The notes beneath the pieces are model-generated. The model worked only from the letters and a program-made list of their open reading frames with translations. It was not told the DNA's origin and ran no database searches. The position numbers and the translations under genes are program-made. Shown here one piece after another: positions 1-10,441 of a DNA stretch of 64,000 nucleotides; position 1 is the stretch's first letter; each line of letters begins with the position of its first letter. Origin of the DNA: Dugong dugon (lineage: Eukaryota; Chordata; Mammalia; Sirenia; Dugongidae); assembly GCA_030035585.1 (NCBI GenBank), contig CM057469.1, positions 35,184,501-35,248,500 of the forward strand, read 5' to 3'.

Positions 1-372
1 GGCCCCCAGACACCCTTTCAGCTCAGAGGTGAAGTTACCCTCGAGGTTCGATGTAAGCCTGGGAATGGACAGCCCAGTAAAACTAAATGGGACTAACGAG
101 GTACAGGAGTCCGGTGACAAAGGCCAGAAGGCAGAGGGGGAGTAGGAAACTGATGATAAGGAACACAAATTGAGTAAGGACACTGTCGATGTGTTGTGAG
201 ATTGTTGACCACTGTTATAGGGCAACATTTGTAGTAACTATTAAATGGGAGGCTGTTTTGTCCTGTAAGCCTTCATCTTGGGCGAGAATGGCAGCACAAT
301 TGGAAGAGCATGGTCAATATCACTTAAATGTGTAAGTAAAAAGTTTTGAAATGGTGTTAAAAAAAAAAACAA
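1..372 (+). mobile_element. L1 3'UTR end, copy A (5' cut by window edge)
   Basis: The sequence matches the 3'UTR of the full-length L1 later in this window (about 51,655-51,930): 'ccctttcagctcag', then 'gaggtacaggagtcc', then 'gtaagccttcatctt'. After that shared block it does not end in the usual 'aagtacaataaa'. It continues for about 90 bases into a different tail ('gagaatggcagcacaattgg') and then an A-run near 360-372. It is non-coding and is the first of three head-to-tail L1 3' ends. Confidence 0.85.
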
Positions 373-698
373 AAAACGAAATGAGACTAATGAGGTACAG
401 TAGTCCAGTGACAAGGGCCAGAAGACAGAAGGGGACAAGGAAGTCCCCTGGTGATAGGGAACACAAGGTGGAGTAAGGATATTCTTGATGTGTTGTGAGA
501 TTGTTAACCATTGTCATAGGGCAACATGTGTAGTAACTGTTAAATGAGAAACTATTTTGTTCTGTAAGCCTTCATCTTAAGTGAGAATAACAGCACAGTT
601 GGAAGAGCGTAGTCAATGTCACTGAACTGTGTATGTAGAAATTTTTGAAACGGTGTATCTTTGGCTATCCGTATTTTCATCAAAAAAAAAAAAAAAAG
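373..698 (+). mobile_element. L1 3'UTR end, copy B
   Basis: This second L1 3' end begins inside the A-run of copy A and matches it throughout, with clear divergence. It carries the same extended tail after 'gtaagccttcatctt', reading 'gagaataacagcacagttgg' and ending with an A-run at about 681-697. It could be an independent insertion into the tail of copy A or a tandem duplication of it. Confidence 0.85.
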
Positions 699-840
699 GT
701 TGAGAATTTAGAGGCTTAATATGTTGTGGGGTTGTTAACCAATGTCATAAAACAACATGTGTACTACTGTTTCATGAGAAACTATTAGTTCTGTAAGCCT
801 TCACCTGAAGTACAATAAAATAAAATAAAATAAAAAATAC
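699..840 (+). mobile_element. L1 3'UTR end, copy C (short terminus)
   Basis: About 140 bases of L1 3' end ('ttgtggggttgttaacc', 'gtaagccttcacctgaag'). It finishes with the ordinary terminus 'aagtacaataaa' followed by an (AAAAT)n tail at 815-838. It lacks the extra tail of copies A and B, so it comes from a different L1 lineage or source. Confidence 0.85.
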
Positions 841-867
841 ATAATTTACCAATATATTTATTGCCTT

Positions 868-1020
868 TTACTCCCTACTAGAATGTAAGCTCCATGAGCG
901 AAGGGATGTTTATCTCTTTTGTTCCCTTATATATTCCGCATACCTAGAACAGTCTCTGTACATAGCAAGCTTTCAATAAATATTTGAGAAATAATTGAAT
1001 GATTAATTGAATGAATGAAA
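868..1020 (+). mobile_element. L2 3' end relic
   Basis: 'agaatgtaagctccatgag', 'cctagaacagtctctg' and 'caataaatatttgag' in this order are the hallmark of the ancient mammalian LINE L2 3' end. The relic is diverged and non-coding. Confidence 0.8.
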
Positions 1021-1788
1021 TGATAAGGAAAAAAATGGTAAGAGCCAGTGAAAAAATATATTATTCCAAGAAATATTTAATGAATGACTACTATAGAACT
1101 AGCCTTGTTTGGACCTGGCTACTCTGAACCTTATACAACTTGCATCATGAGAGTTCAAGTTTCAAAGGCAAGTGCCTTTGAGTTTATGACTGGGACAGAG
1201 AATGGGTTGAGAGGAATCAAAATCCTGAAAAACATCTGGCTTTGTTTTTGCAGCAAGTGTCAAGGTGTCTCAGAGGAAACCACCAGAAATAATATTATAA
1301 GCAGTTTATACTACAGTGTAAACTGAGAAAGGATGTAGTTTGGCAGCACTGACATCACATCACCTCATCCAGTTCTACTGAAAACTTCCTAGAAACAGGA
1401 CAGCTGTTGGATTAGTAGCTAGGGTGTAGTTACAGCCAGCTACCCATCTGGCCTAAACCTTGGGTTATAAAATAAAAGTATTTGGTGGACTAGACTGAAA
1501 TCTCTGTGGCCAGAGTGAAGAGTCAAACTTAAAACCAGCACAAGAAAAAGCCAAAGCCCGCAAGTTTGGTAGTTATTGTCAAAAACGCAAAGAGCTCTGG
1601 GCTTTGGCCCAGGGCAGACCCATTTATTTCTAAGATTCTTGGCCACTGGGTGGATTTTTCAAAGGTACTAAATGTCAACTGCCCCCTTCCCCTTCCTCTA
1701 GAAGTGCAAAAAGACATTTTTGCCAATAAACCACTACATGAGTGTTTCTATTTTTGGATCACTAACTGCATTTTTCCCTGTATGGTAG
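1021..1788. other. Unassigned, apparently unique DNA
   Basis: No repeat family is recognised here. Short open stretches of 60-85 codons occur on both strands, but they have no recognisable domain or intron-exon context and look like chance. Confidence 0.4.
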
Positions 1789-2385
1789 TGGTATGGTTGC
1801 ATACCCCCAAAACAAATAAATAAATAAACCCATTGCTGTTCAGTCGATTCCGACTCATAGCAACCCTATAGGATGGATAGAACTGCCCCATAGGGTTTCC
1901 AAGGAGTGGCTGATGGATTCGAACTGCTGACATTTTGGTTAGCAGCCATAGCTCACCGTAGCTCTTAACCATTATCTCTTATGTTGAAGTCCTAACCCCT
2001 GTACCTGTGAATGTGACCTTTTTCGGAAAACAGTCTTTGAAGATGTTATCAGTTAAGTTAAATGAGGTCATACCAGAGTAGAGTGGGTTCTAATCCAGTC
2101 TGAGTGCTATCCTAATAAAAAAGGAGAACAGACAGACATATAGAGGGAATACAGACAATGTGAAGAAACATCTACAAGCCAGGGAATACCAACAAACGCC
2201 TGAGGCTACCAGAAGCTGGAAGAGACAAAAAGGGATCTTCCCCTAGACCTGACAGAGAGAGCACGGCCTTGTCAATGCCCTGAGTTCAAACATCTCGCCT
2301 CTAGAACCTACGAAACAATAAATTTCTATTCTTTAAAGTCACCTACCTTGTGGTTTTGTTATGGTCGCCCTGGGAAAGTAACACA
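1789..2385 (+). mobile_element. MaLR (MLT1-like) solo LTR, split by an AfroSINE
   Basis: The left piece (about 1,789-1,825) has the LTR start 'tatggttgcatacccccaaaa'. The right piece (about 1,973-2,385) has 'atgttgaagtcctaacccc', 'caataaatttctattc' and an end in 'gtaacaca'. These features match mammalian apparent LTR retrotransposons. An antisense AfroSINE sits between the pieces. No internal retroviral sequence adjoins it. Confidence 0.8.
1826..1972 (-). mobile_element. AfroSINE (antisense), inserted in MaLR LTR
   Basis: Reading left to right gives the SINE tail ('cagtcgattccgactcatag'), the body ('gaactgccccatagggtttc') and the inverted B-box region ('gattcgaactgctgac'). The copy ends at 'gctcttaacca', so the first ~20 bases of the tRNA-like head are missing. 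The LTR continues on both sides. Confidence 0.9.
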
Positions 2386-3238
2386 AATGGGTAACTCTGT
2401 ACTGTTTTTAATCTTTATTCCAGATTATAACTACCTGGGAGAGTAGAGGCTATGGTTTACATATCTTTAAACCTTCCCTCTCACCACTACCTCCACCTAG
2501 ACCACTGCCTTGAATATGGTAGGGTCTCAATAAATATTTTTTGTTGAATTGAATTTCCCTCAAATATAAGAGAAATCATACTACCTGTAGGGCATACTGA
2601 AACTCTACTACAGTGCAATTCCCTCCTTGCCACCACCAGCACAACTGACCAAACTGGTTTGCCCACAATTCTTGCCTGGGTAAATTGAGATAAACCTTTT
2701 GCTGATCTTAAAATATTTTCTACAATCTCTTAAGAGAAGATCCTTGTATCCCCCCCACAGTATTAATGGAAATAAATAGACTTCAGTCATTGAGATATAC
2801 GCAAGTATGACAACTGGGCCAAGAAATATTTGCGCATGGCCAGCACCGTGTCACGTGAACCTCAAATATCTCTCTATAATCATTAAAAATATTCTGCTTT
2901 GAAAATAAATAAACCTGAAGATGCATTCTGAGAATCATTTTGGTAATCATTTACTACATTTGGTTCAAATTAGCCAATTTCTTCCAAAGTTACCGAGGAG
3001 TACACAACAATAAACTGCCATGCAAGGGACGTGAGCCAAAATTCTCACATCCCCCATCATTTCACAGCTGTGAGTTCATTCTGTTTGAGGAAAAGGAATT
3101 GGGCAGGAGCCTAGACTGGGGTTTCATTGTTGCCCTCTTCTGTCCCCAGCAATAATTATCAACATGTATGTGATGGCTGGTAATGTCCATGGACATTTGG
3201 TCTCCTTTCTGCTTGTAATCTGTTTTCTTCTTTGCAAA
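2386..3238. other. Mostly unassigned DNA with a short L2-like tail
   Basis: About 2,500-2,556 reads 'gaatatggtagggtctcaa' then 'taaatattttttgttg', resembling the L2/MIR 3' terminus. The remainder matches nothing I recognise. Confidence 0.4.
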
Positions 3239-3313
3239 CAGGGGCAGATTATCCAATAGGCAAGGCATGCACAGTGATTACCAGATCATCTGTAATGAAC
3301 AATTTCATATTTT
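3239..3313 (+). mobile_element. Short hAT-like non-autonomous element, copy A
   Basis: It starts 'caggggcagattatccaata' and contains 'ttaccagatcatctg' and 'gaacaatttcatat'. The same block recurs at 3,426-3,567 and, reversed, at 62,107-62,195. A CAGGGG-type terminus is typical of hAT-superfamily DNA transposons. The family name is unknown to me. Confidence 0.5.
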
Positions 3314-3425
3314 TTTCGCTACACCAAAGATTCTGCTTCTAAGTATGGCTGGCATCTGTCTCTCTCCCAACCCCACAGCAGCTTCCTACAGAATCAAAGC
3401 CTCTTTTCAAATGTATAACCCCTGC

Positions 3426-3567
3426 CAGGGGTGGATGACCCAGTAACGAAGGTAAGCACAGGCTTACTTGTGCTTACTTACTAATATTTAGTGAACAATT
3501 TCACATGGGTTTCACCCAGTGGTGGATTATTAAATAAGCAAGGTGAGCACCGTGCTTGCAAATATTT
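3426..3567 (+). mobile_element. Short hAT-like element, copy B (two direct halves)
   Basis: The first half begins 'caggggtggatgaccca' and runs through 'gaacaatttcacatgggttt'. At 3,517 a second start appears ('cagtggtggattatt') followed by 'aagcaaggtgagcac'. Two head-to-tail element starts are therefore joined, the second one truncated. Confidence 0.5.
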
Positions 3568-4099
3568 ACATTTCTTTTTAGACCGCTTATACCTTGACTT
3601 CTTCAGAGATATTTGATAATATAGGAGTTAGGTAGAAGGAAGGGTAGGTAGAAAGGAAGGTTGGAGAATTAAGAAAACTTTAAGTTTCAGAGAACCCATG
3701 GGATAGCAGGGAATGATTGAAGAAGCTGATGTGGAATGAACTTTCCCTATTTTGGAATTTTAATAACTGAGGCTTTCTCTTGTACAGCCTCCCTGGGAAT
3801 TTTTTTTTTTTCCGTCGTATAGAATAAACAGCATATCTTTGTGACACTCCAAGAATTAACACATAAGAAAAATGTTAGTATTGGCCTTTTTGGAGCCAAT
3901 AATACAAGTTCAGTCCTAGTCTGAGATTAAATAAACTTCAGGTTCCTCAGAAGTCAGTGCTTTGACTGTGAAGAGAAATGCTAGCCTATTGTTATTTCCT
4001 CTAATGTTACTTTGATGAAGATGTTTTATTTGGAGCCCTTCCATTTTACATGAACAGTTACTCAGATTGCCTTACAGTTAGACCTACATTGTAGAATTC
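3568..4099. other. Unassigned DNA
   Basis: No recognised repeat or gene. It has a T-run at about 3,799-3,811 and a purine-rich patch near 3,630-3,670. Confidence 0.4.
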
Positions 4100-4255
4100 A
4101 ATAGACAATAATAGTCACTGCACGCTGATACCTACTATGTGCCAGGTGCTTTCCATACACTCAGTCTTACTCTTACAACAACCCTGCAAGAGAATACTAT
4201 TATACTCATTTTATATATGACAAATTGCCCAAGTAAGTGCTTTGTCCAGGGAGGT
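4100..4255 (-). mobile_element. MIR/L2-class relic (antisense)
   Basis: 'tactatgtgccaggtgcttt', 'acaacaaccctgcaag' and a degraded 'cattttatatatgacaaa' match the reverse strand of ancient mammalian MIR/L2 repeats. Exact subfamily not determined. Confidence 0.6.
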
Positions 4256-4509
4256 CCTCGATCATCACTGAAAGGTTAGAGAATATCAGTAGGATGAACT
4301 ACTGATCAATCAGCCAATTAATAAGCATTTACTGGGGAGATGCATATGTGTATTGTATGTGTATTCCATTGGCTTATGAAGGGCTAAGACAGGTCAGCAG
4401 AGATATGTTTTAGAAAGATTTCCTAAAAGCAAAAAAGATGTCTTGTCAACTCTTAATTCTTCAGAAAAAATATTGAACCATAGCATCCCACTCTCAAAGC
4501 ATTCTAGTT

Positions 4510-5578
4510 GATTTATAATTATTTCCCAAGCTCTCACCTTAACAAAGATCTCCATTCTTTTATAGCCAACTGCCTGTTTGACATCTCCCCTTGATGGTAT
4601 AATATATTAAATCTCAGACTTAATTTGTCCCTGGTTTCTCTCTTTTCCTTACACACCACTTCCAATCTATCAGCCAGTCCTCCAAGATGTATCCTGAATC
4701 AGACCACAACTCACCATTTTTACTGGTAGAATCTTAACCCAAGTTATCATCATCTCTCACCTGGGCTGCAATAAGAGCCTCCTAACTTGTCTTCTTGCTT
4801 CCCATTCTTGTTCCCTGCCCCCAGAAGCCATAATGATCTTTAAAAGTCTAAATAGATTACGCTACCCACTCCCTGCTTAACACAAATTATTGCACTTATA
4901 ATAAAAATATAGCTCCTTCTAACAGCCTATAGGAATCCTGGTGGCACAGTAGTTAAGAGCTCAGTTACTAACCAAAAGGTCAGCTGTTCAAAACCACCAG
5001 CCACTCCTTGGAAACCCTATGGGGCAGTTCTACTCTGTCTTATAGGGTCACTGTGAGTCGCAGCTGACTTGATGGCAATGGGTTTTAATAGCCTATAAGG
5101 TATCATATAATACAACCCCTGTCTTCCTCTAGGCCATCAATTTTTACCGCTCTCCATCTTGTTCACTGTTCTTCAGCCACACTAGCTTTCTTTCTATCCC
5201 CATATGTGCCAGTCCTGATTCACTTGCTTCCCTCTCCCAAGAACACTCTTTCCCGTCCATCTTCCCAGCCTTTCATCATTCATTTCCAGCTAAAACGCCA
5301 TCTCCTCACACAGGCCTTCTCTAATCACTCTAGCTAAAGTAACCACCACTACCAAAACATACTCTCCCACTCTTGTTCTTTCTCTGCTTACTACTTTTAC
5401 TATTTTCCTCCATGGTGCTTAATGTTACATGAAATCTTATTAACTTACTTGTTCACACGTTTCTTGTCTGTCCTATCATATTTAGAATATGAAAAACTTG
5501 CTAGTCTTGTTCACAGTTTTGAGAACAATGCCTGGATAATGAGTTGCTCCTTGATGTGTTTTGAATAAATGACTAAAA
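4510..5578 (+). mobile_element. L2 LINE 3' portion, interrupted by AfroSINE
   Basis: About 1 kb follows the L2 consensus in order: 'aactgcctgtttgacatctc', 'cacctgggctgcaataag', 'cacacaggccttctc', then 'gaataaatgac' at the end. A sense AfroSINE occupies 4,931-5,085. The copy is old, with reading frames destroyed. Confidence 0.75.
4931..5085 (+). mobile_element. AfroSINE in L2
   Basis: It begins 'ggaatcctggtggcacag' (A-box region) and has the B-box region, 'aaaccctatggggcagttc', and the tail 'gtcactgtgagtcgcag'. The flanks repeat as a target duplication of about 10 bases: 'cagcctata' on the left and 'tagcctata' on the right. Confidence 0.9.
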
Positions 5579-6829
5579 GCCCTAGAATATTTCTTTTGAG
5601 CATTCATTGCTTCACTAAGGGTGTAGGAAGTCAATTGTGATTTGTTTTATCTAATCCTAGCTCCGTTACAGTAAATGAGCCCTTATCCCTTAGCTAACAT
5701 TTCAGATACTTTTCAACTCTGGTTCTTCACTTTGATACTACTGATTCATATGATCCAAATTTTTAATCAAGCTAATAAACAAATACCAAAGGGGTGGGGG
5801 GAACTTGCGTAAGAATGGTATTTGTTTTTTCCTGTTCATAACATTTTCCAGCCCCAAAAGAAACCAGTCTATGTGCTTTCATACTGGTGTTTGTCTACTT
5901 ATGTCAGAAGCAGCTGCTGTTTTCTTGTAAAATTTATCGGGTGGACAATTTATTTTCCCTCTCTAGAATTTTAAACTACTGAAAAGTCTGCTTCCTTTCC
6001 TTGGGTACCAAAAATTGAAAATCAGATACAATTTACATTAATCAGAGCTTAAGTCTACATTTTACTAGGAGTTTTAAAACCTCCAAATGAACTGTGAGCC
6101 AAGGAAAACACCAGAGTATCTTGAGGATGTTTCTAACTGACAGTAAAATATTCCATGAAATCAGCTAAAATTTAGTCTGTTATATGTATTATGTTTAGTC
6201 TCCACAATGTTCATCAAGAAGCTTGATTGTATTTCAACTAAACCAATTGATTTGCCTGGAAATTATGTTGTTATTTTGTGGGTGTGGCAAATTTATTTTT
6301 AACCCTGTACTTGGTTTTATTTTTTTCTTTTATAATCGAGGTTTTCCTACTCATTAATTTTATCAATAGTACTTAAATAATGACTTTTTAAGTCTGTTTG
6401 TCTAACTTCCTTCCTGTTTTTTTTTTAATTTGTTGTGTATTCCAAGTTAAGGAACCAGAGTTTGAAGAAAACTCTTCTAAAAAATCAGAAGACATGAAAC
6501 TGTATAAAACCCAATCTTGAGTGGCTCCTTCTAACAAGGATATTCTGTGATTCCACTCTGAGCTGAAATTTTCAAGTTCCTTTACCTTTCTCTCTTTTCT
6601 TACCCCTGTTTCTACCTCCATCTATATCAATATCTCTTTCTTTAAATATGAGTTAACTATACTCCTCAGAATGTACATTATTATTAGAGATCCATGCTGG
6701 TCCTGTCAATTTCTTTCATTTATTCATTCTTTTTTATTTTGTTCTTACTACTATTCTCCTGTCCCCATATCATAGGCAACCATTCTAATGTGTATCCTTT
6801 TGTTTGTATGTGTTCTTACAAAATATGTA
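5579..6829. other. Unassigned AT-rich DNA
   Basis: About 1.25 kb without a repeat I recognise and without a plausible coding exon. It is T-rich in its last 300 bases. Confidence 0.4.
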
Positions 6830-7372
6830 TTTTTTTTTAATTTTTTAAATTGTACTTTAGATGAAGGTTTACAGAACAAATAGTTTCTCATTAAACAGTT
6901 AGTACACATATTGTTTTATGGTATTGGTTAACAACCCCACAACATGTCAACAGTCTCCCTTCTTGACCTTGGGTTCCCTGTTATCAGCTTTCCTGTCCCC
7001 TCCTGCCTTCTAGTACTTGTTCCTGGGCTGTTGTGCCCCATTAGTCTCATTTTGTTTTATGGGGCTGTCTAACCTTTGGCTGAAGGGTAAATCTCTGGAG
7101 TGACTTCATTACTGAGCTAAAAGTGTGTCCAGGGGCCATACTCTCGGGGTTTCTCCAGTCTCTGTCAGGCCAGTAAGTCTGGTCTTTTTTTGTGAGTTAG
7201 AATTTTGTTCTACATTTTTCTCCAGCTCTGTCCGGGACCCTCTGTTGTGATCCCTGTTAGAGCAGCCAGTGGTGGTAGCCGGGTACCATCTGGTTGTCTA
7301 GACTCAGTCTGGTGGAGACTGTGGTAGTTGTGGTCCATTAGCCCTTTGGAATAATCTTTCCCTTGTATCTTT
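6830..7372 (-). mobile_element. L1 3'UTR (antisense, 5'-truncated)
   Basis: It starts with the reversed tail (T-run, then 'ttgtactttagatgaagg') and follows the reverse of the L1 3'UTR at about 51,430-51,950, including 'ggtggtagccgggtaccatc' and 'tagactcagtctggtggag'. It stops at a second T-run near 7,370, where another L1 end begins. Confidence 0.88.
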
Positions 7373-7503
7373 TTTTTTAATTGTACTTTAGATGAAGGTT
7401 TACAGAACAAACATTTTCTCATTAAACACTCAGTACACATATTGTTTTATGAAATTGGTTAATAACCCCACGACATGTCAACACTCTCCCTTCTTAACCT
7501 TAG
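7373..7503 (-). mobile_element. L1 3' end fragment (antisense)
   Basis: A second antisense L1 terminus of about 130 bases ('ttgtactttagatgaagg', 'acatattgttttatg', 'cacgacatgtcaac'), directly abutting the previous one. It is strongly 5'-truncated. Confidence 0.85.
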
Positions 7504-7734
7504 AGGACATTTTTTGGGGGAGATATACATAGCCAAAGTTACACCATTTCAAAATTTCTACATGTACAATTCAGTGACATCGATTATATTCTTCCAGCTG
7601 CACTGCCATTCTCACTATCCCTTTCCAAATTATTCCACCACCATTATCTTCAACTCACCACCCCCCAGGCTTCCCATCAAACCTTTTGAGTTGCTGTTGT
7701 CAATTTGATCTCACAGAGATAATTCTTTTCTTTG
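7504..7734 (-). mobile_element. Older L1 3' tail of the extended type (antisense)
   Basis: Reversed, it contains the same tail as copies A and B at the window start ('tagccaaagttacaccattt', 'tctacatgtacaattcagtg'). Further in, it runs into a different upstream sequence ('gagttgctgttgtcaatttg'), which recurs near 57,826-57,840. This is an older L1 3'UTR type than the neighbouring antisense L1 ends. Confidence 0.7.
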
Positions 7735-9382
7735 TACCTTAGATGAAGGTTTGCAGAACAAGGTTTGTCATTAAACACTTAGTACACATATTGCCCTATG
7801 ACATTGGTTAACAAATCCATGACATGTCAACAGTGTCCGTTCTCAAACTTGGGTTCCCTATCACCAGGTTTCCTGTCCCCTCCTGCCTTCTAGTCCTTGT
7901 CCCTGGACTGCTGTGCCTCATTAGTCCTGTTTTGTGTTATGAGGCTGTCCAATCCCTGGCTGAATTGTGAACTTTGAGAGTGACTTCACCGCTGGGCTAA
8001 AAGGGTGTCCGAGGGCCATACTCTTGGGGTTTCTCCAATCTGTCAGGGCAGTAAATCTGGTCTTTTTTTTTTTGTGAGTTAGAATTTTGTTCTACATCCT
8101 TTTCCAGCCCTGTCCAGAACCCTCTATTATGATTCCGGTCAGAGCAGTCAGTGGTGGTAGCCAGGCACCATCTAGCTGTACTGGACTCAGTCTGGTGGAG
8201 GCCATGGTAGCTTTGGTCCATTAGTCCTTTGGACTAATCTTTTCCTTGCATCTTGTTCTCTTCATTCTCCCTTGCTCCCAAAGGGGTGAGACCAGTGGAG
8301 TATCTTAGATGGCTGCTCATAGGCTTTTAAGACCCCAGACGCTACTCACCAAGGTAGAATGTAGAACATTGTCTTTATAAACTGTGTTATGCCAATTGAG
8401 CTAGATGTTCCCCGAGACCATGGTCCCCACAGCCCTTCGCCCAGCAATTCAGTTCCTCAGGGAGTTTGGAAGTGTCTATGGAGCTTCCATGACCTTTCCT
8501 TGTACAAGTTGTGTTGGCTTCCCTAGCATTGTGTACTGTCTTATCCTTCACCAAAGTTACCACTAATCTATTGTTTATTTAGCCCCCCTACCCCCACCCT
8601 TGCAGCCCTCATAATCAACAAAGATTATTTCTTTTTGTGTGTAAACTTTTTCATGAGTTTTTACAGTAGAGGTCTCATACAATATTTGCCCTTTTGTAAT
8701 TGACTTATTTCACTCAGCATAATGTCCTCCAGTTTCATCCACGTTGTAAGATGCTTCACAGATTCATCATTGTTCTTTATTATTACATGATACTCGGTTG
8801 TGTGTATGTACCATAGCTTGTTTATTCAGTCTTCTGTTGATAGGCCTCTAAGTTGTTTCCATCTTTTTGCTATTGTGAACAGTGCTGCAATGAAATGGGT
8901 GTGCATATGTCTATTCTTGTGACAGCTCTTATTTCTCTAGGATATATTCCTAGGATTGGGATTGCATTTTGTAGTGCTCTTTTTTGTGGTGCTGACATTT
9001 TCTTTGTTCCTCTTACTGTCCTGTGCTGAGTTCCTTTTGTTTGTGGATTTTTTTTTTCATTTTCGTAGGTTTTGTTTTTACTGAGAGTTTTTCTTCTTTA
9101 TTTTCTTGAGTAGGTTTGTTAACTTTCTTTGTGGTTACCTTGAAATTTACCCTTATCTTCCTAGATTTGAACCAGTCTATTATTACTTGGTATTGCCTTG
9201 CCTTCTTCTCCATTAGAAGGTGCTAGACCTACACATTTATTCCCTATTTTATTGTTCTGATGTTGTTGTCATTTACAGATGAACCTCTCTGTTTCCCTGT
9301 TATAATTCTTTTGGTTTTGCATAGTCCTTAAGAGTTCATTTCCTAGGTTGGTATCTGGCTAGTATAATCCTGTGTCCTATAT

Positions 9383-10441
9383 TCAGCCTGTGGTCTGATG
9401 TTGTTTGTTCTCAGATTGAAAGACTCTCTTTAATAAGTCTTGTAAGTTTGATTTGGTTTTTACATAGTCCCTTAATTTCTGTGTATCTGGAAATGTCCTA
9501 ATTTCACCACCAGATTTGAACAAGAGTTTTACAGGATATATTATTCTTGGCTGGCAATATTTTTCTTTCAATGTTTTATATATATCATCCCATTGCCTTC
9601 TTGCCTGCATGGTTTCTGTCGAATAATCCGAGCTTAGTCTTATTGTTTCTCCTCTGTATGTCACTTTTTGTTTTTCTTGAGCTGCTCTTAGGATTCTTTG
9701 TTTGTCTTTGGTTCTAGCAAGTGTGATTGTGATATGCCTTGGTGATTTTCTTTAGAATCTATCCTATATAGGGTTCATTGGGCTTCTTGGATGGTCAGCT
9801 TTTCATCTTTCATGATATTGGGGAAGTTTTCTATCAGCAATTCTTCAATGATCCTCTCTGTGTTTTCTGTTTTCTCCCCCTGTTCTGGAACTCTGATCAC
9901 TCACAGATTTTTGCTTTTGATTGTATCCCACATAATTCTCAAGTTTTCTTCATTTTTCTTTGTTCTTTTTTCTGATTTTTTCTCAGAGTTGTAGCCAAGT
10001 GTTTGCCTTCATTTTTCTGATCCTGTCTTCCATTATTTCAAACTTGCTCCTCAGCCCTTCTATGACACTGTCCATTTCTGAAATCTTGTTGTTTATCTTT
10101 TGGATTTCTAATTGTTGTTTTTGTATGATTTCTAGTTGTGAATTTATTTCAGAATTTTGTTCCTGTAGTATTTTCTTGAATTCTTCCATTTTTTGGTCTG
10201 TATTTTCCATGAATTTGTCTGCCTTTTCCATGAATTTGTCTATTTTTTCCTCATTTTTGTCTGCTTTTTGCTTCAAGTCTTGGATAATTCTGAATATTAG
10301 AGATTTGAATTCCATATCAGTTAGGTCTAGTGCCTTTTCTTCTACTGGAATGTCATCTGGTGTTTTATTTTGGACACTTACTGGAAACATCCTGTCCTGT
10401 TTTTGTAAATGTTTTAATATTGTCTGCTATCTTCAGGGCAT
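9383..10441 (-). pseudogene. L1 ORF1 (ORF1p RNA-binding protein), broken
   Basis: L1 ORF1p is the trimeric RNA chaperone that coats L1 RNA. The coiled-coil part is readable at 10,390-9,983, rich in heptads ('KIDKFMEKADKFMEN', 'EEFKKILQEQNSEINSQLE'). The C-terminal part is readable at 9,664-9,383 ('MQARRQWDDIYKTLKEK'). The start is placed at 10,441 by comparison with the sense copy, whose ORF1 starts at 45,721. Here codon 3 is TGA where the other copy has CGA, and codon 5 is TAG where the other has CAG. The central RNA-binding part (about 9,980-9,665) is in other frames. It is not translatable as a whole. Confidence 0.85.

Noticed and set aside
1-698. Tandem L1 ends as an assembly artefact
   Set aside because: Copies A and B differ by many substitutions and each has its own A-run, so a recent false duplication does not fit.
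8580-8605. C-rich tract as a regulatory site
   Set aside because: It is the reversed form of the G-rich tract found in the L1 3'UTR (51,069-51,086), so it belongs to the element and is not locus-specific.
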